In this document: positions 1 through 5,400 of the stretch, piece by piece
How the letters are laid out: every line of letters begins with the position of its first letter
Numbering within the stretch: position 1 is the first letter of the stretch
Origin: Gammaproteobacteria bacterium
Lineage (GTDB): Bacteria; Pseudomonadota; Gammaproteobacteria; Eutrophobiales; Eutrophobiaceae
Length of the DNA stretch: 6,325 bases
Assembly: GCA_004356415.1 (NCBI GenBank)
Contig: SMWN01000113.1
Location: 1 to 6,325 of the forward strand
Direction of reading: 5' to 3'
Made by a program: the position numbers and the translations under genes
Notes under the pieces: generated by a model
What the model was told of the DNA's origin: nothing
Seen by the model: only the letters and a program-made list of their open reading frames with translations
Database searches by the model: none

Positions 1-631
1 CTGGCTCGTAGATGTAATCCCAGTGATGTTTCAGTTCTTCTTCATCACCGGCTTGTACTGGCAAGAGTTGCTCAAATAAGGGTTCTTGTGTCATCGAATT
101 GATAAATTTGTTGAAGATCAGATATAGCCGATCGATCTTTCCTTCGTTAAAAGCATCCAGCATTATCCTTACTGTACCAATCAAAATATCGATCGTTGGT
201 TTATCGCCCAAGTGGGTCGATTGACCAATAATCGATCCGCCAATACGATTAAAAAAACTAACCGCTTTGGTGCCAATCAGGCACATATCAATGCCGATGT
301 CCTTATCATTCCACTCTTTCATGCGATTTACGGTTTCACGGAACAGGTTTGAATTCAGACCACCACACAAACCACGATCACTGGAAACAATAATGACACC
401 AACCCGTTTAATCTCCTTACGTTCGCCCAGATAGGAATGCTTATACTCAGGATTGGCACTCCCCAAGTGTGCAATGACATTACGAATCTTGTCGGCATAT
501 GGCCTGGCTGCTCTCATTCGTTCCTGAGCCTTACGCATCTTACTGGCAGCAACCATTTCCATTGCCTTGGTAATTTTTTGCGTATTTTTTATACTGGCTA
601 TTTTGGTTCTTACTTCTTTTGCAGAAGCCAT
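1..631 (-). CDS. atpG: ATP synthase F1 subunit gamma (partial, 3' end outside window)
   Basis: Gamma is the central rotating shaft of F1: it turns inside the alpha3/beta3 ring and couples c-ring rotation to catalysis at the cytoplasmic face of the inner membrane. I translated this frame by hand from the ATG at 631-629; it stays open for 210 codons to the window edge, about three quarters of the usual ~287 residues. The N-terminal helix KITKAMEMVAASKMRKAQ (residues 19-36) is the hallmark rotor helix that enters the alpha/beta barrel, and SSDRGLCGGLN (83-93) begins the Rossmann-like globular domain. The last visible residues, LKHHWDYIYEP, match the E. coli region just before the C-terminal helix. 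The C-terminal signature is therefore missing only because the window ends. The Shine-Dalgarno is weak (GAG-rich stretch about 10-15 nt upstream). It follows atpA after a 102-nt spacer containing two hairpins. Identification is certain. Confidence 0.97.
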   Translation of the reverse strand, partial: MASAKEVRTKIASIKNTQKITKAMEMVAASKMRKAQERMRAARPYADKIRNVIAHLGSANPEYKHSYLGERKEIKRVGVIIVSSDRGLCGGLNSNLFRETVNRMKEWNDKDIGIDMCLIGTKAVSFFNRIGGSIIGQSTHLGDKPTIDILIGTVRIMLDAFNEGKIDRLYLIFNKFINSMTQEPLFEQLLPVQAGDEEELKHHWDYIYEP

Positions 632-685
632 TTATCTGTGTCTCATCTCTAATTAATTCAGCTTGATTATCAGTTCTTAATGACT

Positions 686-716
686 CGCCGCTCCTCTACG
701 TCCTGTAGCCGCGGCG
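686..716 (-). repeat. GC-rich two-tier hairpin between atpA and atpG
   Basis: In the sense (minus) strand the outer arms CGCCGC and GCGGCG pair perfectly. Inside them, after an asymmetric internal loop (GG / AGGA), CTAC and GTAG pair and leave the 5-nt loop AGGAC. The element is far more GC-rich than the AT-rich sequence around it, which suggests an inserted or selected module rather than random spacer. There is no U-tract after it, so it is not a standard intrinsic terminator. It may be a dispersed REP-like palindrome, an RNA-processing or stability element, or a protein-binding RNA hairpin. The pairing is seen directly; the role is inference. Confidence 0.6.
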
Positions 717-719
717 TTC

Positions 720-732
720 GTGCATCCTGCAC
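720..732 (-). repeat. Small hairpin immediately after the atpA stop codon
   Basis: In the sense strand GTGCA and TGCAC pair around the tri-loop GGA, starting 1 nt after the atpA stop codon (TAA at 736-734). It sits 3 nt upstream of the larger hairpin at 716-686, and both display CAGGA at the tip. The two are probably one composite element. Possible roles are mRNA 3'-end protection of the atpA segment, or an RNA-binding-protein site; neither is demonstrated. Confidence 0.5.
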
Positions 733-733
733 A

Positions 734-2275
734 TTACCATGTATGATTTTTCTTAAAGTTTTCTATACTTTCCTTGAGTGAAGCCTCAATTTCATCATTG
801 TAGTCACCGCTTTCTTCTATCTGTTTCATCAGATCTGCACGGTCACTATGCATAAAACTATGTAATGCATGCTCGAAAGCACCCACCTTTTCAAGTTCAA
901 CATCATCCAGAAAACCATATTCAACCGCAAACAGGCTGACACCCATTTCAGAAACACTCAGTGGGGAATATTGTCTCTGCTTCATCAGCTCCATCACGCG
1001 CTGACCGCGTTCCAACTGTGCGCGTGTCGCATCATCAAGGTCTGACGCAAACTGAGCGAAAGCCGCCAGTTCACGATACTGGGCAAGCGCCAGGCGTATA
1101 CCACCGCCCAGCTTTTTAATGATCTTGGTTTGCGCGGCACCACCCACACGAGACACAGACAGGCCCGCATTAATCGCAGGACGAAAACCGGAGTTAAACA
1201 AGTCAGTTTCCAGGAATATCTGGCCGTCTGTAATAGATATGACGTTGGTCGGCACGAAGGCAGATACGTCACCCGCCTGCGTTTCAATAATCGGCAAAGC
1301 TGTTAGCGAGCCAGTTTGTCCCTTAACCTTACCATTTGTAATCTTCTCAATGTATTCAACGCTCACGCGTGATGCACGTTCCAACAGGCGTGAGTGCAAA
1401 TAGAACACGTCACCAGGATAAGCTTCACGACCTGGCGGACGCCTCAGCAATAGTGAAATCTGACGATATGCCCAGGCTTGTTTTGTCAAGTCATCATAAA
1501 CAATCAGTGCGTCTTCACCAAGGTCGCGAAAATACTCACCCATGGCACAGCCAGCATAAGGCGCAATGTACTGTAGTGCCGCAGTCTCCGAGGCACTTGC
1601 TGAAACCACAATGGTATGTTCCATTGCACCATGCTCTTCCAGCTTGCGAATTACCGCTGCAACTGAAGAAGCTTTCTGCCCAATCGCGACATAGACACAT
1701 TTAATACCGGTGCCCTTCTGGTTGATGATGGTATCCACCGCGACAGCCGTTTTACCTGTCTGACGATCACCAATAATCAATTCACGCTGTCCACGACCTA
1801 GAGGTACCATGGAATCAATGGATTTAAGTCCGGTTTGTACCGGTTGAGAAACGGATTTCCTGGCGATAACACCTGGGGCAATCTTTTCAACCGGGGAGCT
1901 TTCTGCCGCATTAATCTCGCCTTTACCATCAATCGGATTACCCAGTGCGTCAACAACACGACCCAGTAATTCCCTGCCCACAGGTACCTCAAGAATACGC
2001 TGCGTACATTTGGCCGTATCACCCTCGGAGATGTGTTCGTAGGCCCCCATGATAACAACACCCACTGAATCACGTTCAAGGTTCAAGGCCAGGCCGAAGG
2101 TATTGCCGGGGAATTCAATCATTTCCCCCTGCATGGCATCGCTTAAGCCATAAATTGTTGCAATCCCGTCTTTCAAACTAACCACGGTACCTTCGGTACG
2201 GGCTTCGGTTTCAAGATCCAGACCCTGTATTTTCTTCTTAATCAGATCACTGATTTCTGTTGCACTGATGGACAT
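734..2275 (-). CDS. atpA: ATP synthase F1 subunit alpha
   Basis: Alpha is the non-catalytic nucleotide-binding subunit of the F1 alpha3/beta3 hexamer, and it supplies the arginine finger to the catalytic sites on beta. The protein is 513 aa, the same length as E. coli AtpA. The N-terminal beta-barrel spans roughly residues 25-95. The Walker A loop GDRQTGKT is at 169-176, and the Walker B-type strand ALIVYDD is at 256-262. The alpha/beta family signature PAINAGLSVS is at 366-375, followed directly by R376, the catalytic arginine finger. The C-terminal helical domain runs from about 380 to 513. The ATG start is supported by AGGA seven bases upstream and by the typical N-terminus (ISDLIKKKI, 8-16), which in the family contacts delta. 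It lies 146 nt downstream of atpH, an unusually long gap for this operon, filled partly by a tandem repeat. All key residues are intact. Confidence 0.99.
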   Translation of the reverse strand: MSISATEISDLIKKKIQGLDLETEARTEGTVVSLKDGIATIYGLSDAMQGEMIEFPGNTFGLALNLERDSVGVVIMGAYEHISEGDTAKCTQRILEVPVGRELLGRVVDALGNPIDGKGEINAAESSPVEKIAPGVIARKSVSQPVQTGLKSIDSMVPLGRGQRELIIGDRQTGKTAVAVDTIINQKGTGIKCVYVAIGQKASSVAAVIRKLEEHGAMEHTIVVSASASETAALQYIAPYAGCAMGEYFRDLGEDALIVYDDLTKQAWAYRQISLLLRRPPGREAYPGDVFYLHSRLLERASRVSVEYIEKITNGKVKGQTGSLTALPIIETQAGDVSAFVPTNVISITDGQIFLETDLFNSGFRPAINAGLSVSRVGGAAQTKIIKKLGGGIRLALAQYRELAAFAQFASDLDDATRAQLERGQRVMELMKQRQYSPLSVSEMGVSLFAVEYGFLDDVELEKVGAFEHALHSFMHSDRADLMKQIEESGDYNDEIEASLKESIENFKKNHTW

Positions 2276-2324
2276 ACTTATTCCTCGCCTACCATTTCTA
2301 TTCGGTTATACCGCTATTAAATTT

Positions 2325-2390
2325 CTATGTGCCATTCTCTGAAAATCATTCTCGGTACTATGTGCCATTCTCTGAAAATCAATCACGGCG
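2325..2390 (-). repeat. 33-bp tandem repeat, two units, in the atpH-atpA spacer
   Basis: Two adjacent 33-bp units occupy 2325-2357 and 2358-2390. Their first 24 bases are identical, beginning ctatgtgccattctc on the plus strand, and the last nine differ at four positions. The core ccattctctgaaaatca recurs at 3028-3044 in the atpF-atpH spacer, so this is a small repeat family and not a single local duplication. The repeat accounts for nearly half of the 146-nt spacer before atpA and ends about 50 nt upstream of the atpA start. No coding potential or terminator-like structure is apparent in it. Its function is unknown. Confidence 0.85.
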
Positions 2391-2421
2391 CTAAATTAAC
2401 ACTACAAATATTTAATTGATA

Positions 2422-2958
2422 CTAACTGGTCATCTGCGTCGCCAGTGCCTTCAAGCGACCTCTTATTGAAGCATCAATGACTGTGTCGCCCGCCCGGATT
2501 ACCACACCGCCGATTAGCGAATCATCAATTTCGTGGGTGATTTCTACTTTTCTACCCAGACGTTTTGCCATCACCTTAGATATCGTGGCCTGCTGTTCTG
2601 GTGCCAGTTCATAGGCGGAAGTCACACCAACTTCAATCACGCCTTCGGCTTCAGCTCGAAGTTGCTCATACAATTTATTTATTTCAGGGATGATTGTCAG
2701 ACGTCCAGCCCCAGCAAGTACCTTAACCAGATTATTGCCTGTTTCACTTAAGGCCTTACCACACACACCCAGGACAAAATCAGATAGTGCTGCAGCATCC
2801 ATTTTTGGATTTGTAAGCACCGCTTTCATTTGAGCATCTGTCACAACTGTTTCAAGCAGCCCTAACATTTCTGACCATTCAGCTAACTTGCTTTCTTCAC
2901 TCGCCGTTTCAAACACGGCTTGAGCGTAAGGTCTGGCAACTGTTGTATTTTCCTGCAT
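2422..2958 (-). CDS. atpH: ATP synthase F1 subunit delta
   Basis: Delta sits on top of F1 and ties the alpha3/beta3 head to the peripheral stalk formed by the b dimer. The protein has 178 aa (E. coli 177). ARPYAQAVF (residues 8-16) is the conserved start of the N-terminal six-helix domain that binds the alpha N-termini. The family signature IDDSLIGGVVIRAGDTVIDASI, which lies near the C-terminus and belongs to the b-binding part, is at about 144-165, followed by RGRLKALATQM. The ATG start fits the family N-terminus; a weak AGGA lies close upstream, with AAGGT further out. It lies 100 nt downstream of atpF, separated by a member of the spacer repeat family. No truncation or frame damage is seen. 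Confidence 0.98.
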   Translation of the reverse strand: MQENTTVARPYAQAVFETASEESKLAEWSEMLGLLETVVTDAQMKAVLTNPKMDAAALSDFVLGVCGKALSETGNNLVKVLAGAGRLTIIPEINKLYEQLRAEAEGVIEVGVTSAYELAPEQQATISKVMAKRLGRKVEITHEIDDSLIGGVVIRAGDTVIDASIRGRLKALATQMTS

Positions 2959-2991
2959 TTGTCCTGTCTTACCTTAAGTAGGTTTACAAAA

Positions 2992-3053
2992 TACTATGTG
3001 CACCCGTCAAGCGGGTATTGAAAAGAACCATTCTCTGAAAATCATTCATGGTA
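2992..3053 (-). repeat. Third copy of the spacer repeat, interrupted by a 26-27 nt hairpin-bearing insert
   Basis: On the plus strand tactatgtgc (2992-3001) and ccattctctgaaaatcatt (3028-3046) match the left and right parts of the repeat units at 2325-2390. Here they are separated by about 26 extra bases (3002-3027). The insert starts with the inverted repeat acccg-tcaag-cgggt (3002-3016). The right part continues into catggta, close to the ctcggta of the first tandem unit. The element fills most of the atpF-atpH spacer. Either the two-part form is complete and the atpH-atpA copies have lost the hairpin, or this copy gained an insert. Confidence 0.75.
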
Positions 3054-3058
3054 TCGAT

Positions 3059-3529
3059 TTACAGGCTAGCGCTGATTTTATCGAGTACTTCATTATGAGC
3101 ATTTTTATCGACTTCTCTCATCAAAATTTGCTCAGCACCGGCAATCGCCAGGACAGAGACTTCAGCTCGAAGTGTTTCTTTCGCCTCTTGACGATCTTGT
3201 TCTATCTCAGCCCTTGCTGCAGTCAGAATACGCTGGCCTTCTTCGTGCGCATCGTCTTTGGCTCCATCAACGATTTCATCGTGACGTTTTTGTGCTTGAT
3301 CGATGAATTCCTTAGATTTTTCTTTGCCTTCGCGCAAGATTTCAGTGGCTCGTTTCTCGGCAAGTTGTAGCTCATGCTGACCTTTTTCAGCGGCTGCAAG
3401 ACCATCCGCAATTTTGGCCTGCCGATCATCCAGTGCCTTGATGATAACCGGCCAGATAAACTTGGTACAAAACCAGGCAAAAACGGCAAATGAGATTATC
3501 TGCCCAATAAGCGTTGCGTTAAAATTCAT
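3059..3529 (-). CDS. atpF: ATP synthase Fo subunit b
   Basis: Subunit b dimerises into the peripheral stalk that holds F1 (through delta) still against the membrane subunit a. It has 156 aa, exactly the E. coli length, and the same N-terminus type (MNFNATLIGQ). One membrane helix spans about residues 5-27 and ends in the conserved W26-P27. The conserved R36 follows, then a long charged helix with coiled-coil character (about 35-125). The motif VLAIAGAEQIL (126-136) marks the C-terminal dimerisation and delta-binding region. The ATG start is fixed by AGGAG six bases upstream. It lies 37 nt downstream of atpE. There is only one b gene in the window and no b' paralogue, as expected for a homodimeric stalk. 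Confidence 0.98.
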   Translation of the reverse strand: MNFNATLIGQIISFAVFAWFCTKFIWPVIIKALDDRQAKIADGLAAAEKGQHELQLAEKRATEILREGKEKSKEFIDQAQKRHDEIVDGAKDDAHEEGQRILTAARAEIEQDRQEAKETLRAEVSVLAIAGAEQILMREVDKNAHNEVLDKISASL

Positions 3530-3566
3530 ACCTTACTCCTTCAGGGATTGATTGATCACGTTTGCC

Positions 3567-3839
3567 TTAGTTACCAGTCAAAGTCTGCAATGCATCTGTA
3601 TACGGGTTTGCAAAAGTAAACCACATACTAATACCAATACCAATCATCGTAACAGCATCAAGAAGACCTGCTACCAGGAACATTTTCACCTGTAACATTG
3701 GAGCAAGCTCAGGTTGACGTGCAGCGCCCTCAAGAAAGCGACCACCTAACAAACCAAAACCAATCGCCGTGCCCAATGCACCCATGCCCAATACAAGCAG
3801 CACACCTAATACTGTGAATGCCAAAATTGTTTCCATCAT
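3567..3839 (-). CDS. atpE: ATP synthase Fo subunit c (proteolipid ring)
   Basis: Subunit c forms the rotating membrane ring that carries protons. The 90-aa hairpin has two membrane helices (about 5-28 with GALGTAIGFG, and 52-77). The polar loop RQPE is at 41-44, and the proton-binding carboxylate is D61 within GLLDAVTMIG. The Na+-type ligand set (Gln in helix 1, Glu-Ser in helix 2) is absent, so coupling is inferred to be to protons. There are two consecutive ATG codons, 3839-3837 and 3836-3834. GGAGG lies only 2 nt before the first but 5 nt before the second, so translation may really begin at 3836 (89 aa). The strong Shine-Dalgarno is consistent with the high copy number of c. It lies 48 nt downstream of atpB. 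Confidence 0.98.
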   Translation of the reverse strand: MMETILAFTVLGVLLVLGMGALGTAIGFGLLGGRFLEGAARQPELAPMLQVKMFLVAGLLDAVTMIGIGISMWFTFANPYTDALQTLTGN

Positions 3840-3850
3840 ATCCTCCGGAT
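3840..3850 (-). promoter_or_regulatory. Ribosome-binding site of atpE, within a tiny possible hairpin
   Basis: The minus strand reads ATCCGGAGGAT directly before the ATG pair. GGAGG is the strongest Shine-Dalgarno in the window. ATCC and GGAT could pair around a GGA loop (4-bp stem), which would partly mask the site. The stem is weak and may be chance. The spacing favours the second ATG as the initiator. Confidence 0.55.
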
Positions 3851-3887
3851 TTTACTGTTTTAGTACGCCTAAATTTCAATAATTAAA

Positions 3888-4754
3888 TTAATGTGATTCA
3901 TGTGCCATGCTCAGATAAACAATGGTCAACATCATAAAGATGAATGCCTGTAACACAATTATCAGAATATGGAATACTGCCCAGATAAAGTGTAATGGCA
4001 ACTGATAATACCCCAGCATTGCAATCAACATGAATATCAGTTCGCCTGCATACAAGTTTCCGAACAAACGCAATGCAAGTGACACAGGTTTGGCCAACAA
4101 GGCAACCCCTTCCAACAGGAGGTTAAACGGAATCATCCATTTACCAAAAGGTTGCAGGGTTAATTCGCCGATAAATCCACCAATACCTTTCACCTTCACA
4201 CTGTAGAAAATGATCATCGCGAATACGGTAAGAGAAAAACCAAAGGTAATATTTGGGTCGGTTGTCGGCACAACCTTGAAATAGAAATGCGGATCACCAC
4301 TGATTTTCTGAGCAAGAAATGGCAACACATCAACCGGCACCAGATCCATCAGGTTCATCAAAAATATCCAGCAAAACAAGGTTAGCGCAACTGATGCGAT
4401 CACTGGATTGCTTTTACCATGGAATGTCTCTTTAACGTTTGTATTAACAAATTCTACCAGTACTTCAATTACGTTTTGCAGTTTCCCCGGCACGCCAGAA
4501 TCAATATTTTTAGCAACCTTGCGAAAGAAGTAACAAAAGATAAGGCCAAGAAAGATTGACCAGCCCATGGAATCTACATTGAGTGCCCAAAAACCCATGT
4601 CCACAGCCTCTTGCGTGCTGTGAGCGATCGTCCATGTTGACTGTTCGAGCACGGACCCATCTGCTCGTTCATAACCTTCAGGTAATTCTCCATACACCAG
4701 ATTCTGAAGATGGTGTCTTACATAACTAGTAGAAGTTAGGCCTTCAGTCGCCAT
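3888..4754 (-). CDS. atpB: ATP synthase Fo subunit a
   Basis: Subunit a provides the two half-channels through which protons reach and leave the c ring in the inner membrane. The protein is 288 aa, slightly longer than the 271 aa of E. coli, mainly in the N-terminal periplasmic part (residues 1-60). The membrane helices are roughly 64-78, 117-138, 170-187, 208-230, 233-249 and 257-283. The essential arginine is R229 in LALRLFGN (E. coli R210). E238 (E. coli E219), H262 (H245) and Q269 (Q252) are also present, so the proton path is intact. The C-terminal block LQAFIFMMLTIVYLSMA is typical. The ATG start has a GAGAAG Shine-Dalgarno about 6 nt upstream and lies 41 nt after atpI. Confidence 0.98.
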   Translation of the reverse strand: MATEGLTSTSYVRHHLQNLVYGELPEGYERADGSVLEQSTWTIAHSTQEAVDMGFWALNVDSMGWSIFLGLIFCYFFRKVAKNIDSGVPGKLQNVIEVLVEFVNTNVKETFHGKSNPVIASVALTLFCWIFLMNLMDLVPVDVLPFLAQKISGDPHFYFKVVPTTDPNITFGFSLTVFAMIIFYSVKVKGIGGFIGELTLQPFGKWMIPFNLLLEGVALLAKPVSLALRLFGNLYAGELIFMLIAMLGYYQLPLHFIWAVFHILIIVLQAFIFMMLTIVYLSMAHESH

Positions 4755-4795
4755 TCGATTCTTCTCAACTCAGTTTTATTTTAATAGAAAAATAA

Positions 4796-5128
4796 TTATT
4801 TATTCTGTGTTTCTTCAATATTGCCCTTTATCAGAGCCATTCCTGCCAAATTCACGATCATCATCACGATGTATGCGGCAAATAATAATGCCACATTTAG
4901 TGGCTTTACCAACGCAAAGCAGATTGCAAACAATGCAACTGTTAATAAAATCTTCACCGCTTCGCCAATATAAAACCAGCTCATCATCGACTGCGGGGTT
5001 TGCGACTCCACTTTTCTAAATGCACACCTGACGAAATAAATATTCGGCAAAATGTAAACCACACTGCCTAATAACACCGAATAGGCCGACACTAGCCCGC
5101 TATATGTGTATGACAGGAGCGCTATCAC
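4796..5128 (-). CDS. atpI: ATP synthase assembly/accessory protein AtpI (start uncertain)
   Basis: AtpI is a small membrane protein encoded first in many atp operons and thought to help c-ring assembly or ion/Mg2+ supply; it is not part of the final enzyme. From the GTG at 5128 the product is 110 aa. It has GSVVYILPN (21-29), the conserved GEAVK (55-59) and hydrophobic helices at about 12-32, 55-74 and 77-99. Family members are usually ~125-130 aa. This GTG has no Shine-Dalgarno and cuts the first membrane helix in half. Upstream in the same frame the sequence continues as coding-like AtpI (RTAAFRLVYVQLTITVV) to a stop at 5206-5204. No ATG, GTG or TTG lies in that stretch. So the listed start is the first conventional one in frame but probably not the true N-terminus. 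The identity of the gene is secure; its 5' end is not. Confidence 0.85.
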   Translation of the reverse strand: MIALLSYTYSGLVSAYSVLLGSVVYILPNIYFVRCAFRKVESQTPQSMMSWFYIGEAVKILLTVALFAICFALVKPLNVALLFAAYIVMMIVNLAGMALIKGNIEETQNK

Positions 5129-5219
5129 AACTGTAATGGTTAGCTGAACATAAACTAATCTAAAGGCAGCGGTTCTATTTTTTATTATTTCTTTGATTAC
5201 CGCTCAACCACCGTTTCAC
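5129..5219 (-). other. AtpI N-terminal coding remnant with apparent frame break at an A6 run
   Basis: In the atpI frame, 5203-5129 reads AVIKEIIKNRTAAFRLVYVQ and then TITVV-type hydrophobic residues, which is how AtpI proteins normally enter helix 1. The frame has no usual start codon. One frame over, GTG at 5219 opens VKRWLSGNQRNNKK and stops at TAG (5177-5175) right after six A residues (5183-5178). A -1 slip, or one A fewer, would join the two into VKRWLSGNQRNNK(K)NRTAAFRL, giving about 140 aa in total. Alternatives are a rare AUC start at 5197 (133 aa), a sequencing error, or genuine use of GTG 5128. The upstream GTG also lacks a clear Shine-Dalgarno. Confidence 0.55.
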
Positions 5220-5286
5220 CGAGTAACGGGCAGATATCTATGCCAGTCTTCGAAATTACCCTATGCCCCTAAATTGAAGCTGAAAA

Positions 5287-5301
5287 GCTGGTTCCTCCAG
5301 C
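5287..5301 (-). promoter_or_regulatory. Leader hairpin downstream of the atp promoter
   Basis: In the sense strand GCTGG and CCAGC pair around the loop AGGAA, and the stem is followed by TTTT. It lies about 6-20 nt after the predicted transcription start. GGAGG in its 5' half looks like a Shine-Dalgarno but has no start codon at a suitable distance. It could be a weak attenuator or terminator, a 5'-end stabiliser, or an RNA-binding-protein site. With only 5 bp and four T residues it would be a poor terminator. Confidence 0.4.
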
Positions 5302-5310
5302 GTAAGACGC

Positions 5311-5324
5311 TTGATTATAATCAG
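5311..5324. promoter_or_regulatory. FNR/ANR-like box overlapping the -10 of the atp promoter
   Basis: The plus strand reads TTGAT-TATA-ATCAG, nine of ten positions of the FNR-family consensus TTGAT-N4-ATCAA. It includes a perfect 12-bp palindrome TGATTATAATCA (5312-5323). The -10 hexamer lies inside it, so a bound regulator would be expected to repress. AT-rich -10 regions give such matches by chance, so this is only a candidate site. Confidence 0.35.
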
Positions 5325-5342
5325 CTAAGCATGGGTTATCAA
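5314..5342 (-). promoter_or_regulatory. Sigma70-type promoter of the atp operon
   Basis: The minus strand has TTGATA (5342-5337; five of six matches to TTGACA), a 17-nt spacer, and a perfect TATAAT (5319-5314). Transcription should start near 5307, leaving a leader of roughly 90-110 nt before the possible atpI starts. It is the best promoter seen in the window and lies in the only sizeable intergenic gap, 59 nt after the parB stop. It would drive atpI through atpG and onward. Confidence 0.75.
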
Positions 5343-5368
5343 CGGCGATCATGAATAAAACACATTAA

Positions 5369-5380
5369 TTTATTAATAAA
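5369..5380. repeat. 12-bp AT-only palindrome upstream of the atp promoter
   Basis: TTTATTAATAAA is a perfect palindrome within an AT-rich stretch just after the parB stop. It is centred about 67 bp upstream of the predicted transcription start, near but beyond the usual UP-element position. It could be a nucleoid-protein or UP-type site, or simply AT-rich spacer. There is no GC stem that would make it a parB terminator. Confidence 0.3.
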
Positions 5381-5400
5381 CACCGTACCTAAACAAGCAG

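Noticed and set aside
329..345. GGTTTCACGGAACAGG inside atpG looks somewhat like parS.
   Set aside because: The centre is one base short and the right arm is poorly matched; it is well explained as atpG coding sequence.
437..652. Open frames on the plus strand, here and at several other places (for example 1119-1403, 1369-1704, 2996-3370, 5667-5963).
   Set aside because: All lie opposite the conserved atp or par genes, show no family resemblance or ribosome-binding sites, and are antisense shadows.
2303..2313. CGGT-TAT-ACCG mini-palindrome upstream of atpA.
   Set aside because: A 4-bp stem in AT-rich spacer is expected by chance and there is no supporting context.
5211..5219. GGTGAAACG on the minus strand resembles half of a parS site (TGTTTCACGTGAAACA) next to parB.
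   Set aside because: Only one arm matches; the other half is not present, so it is not a credible ParB-binding site.
5331..5345. TTATCAACG near the atp promoter as a DnaA box, since origins can lie near parAB.
   Set aside because: Two mismatches to TTATCCACA, a single copy with no cluster, and it overlaps the -35 element.
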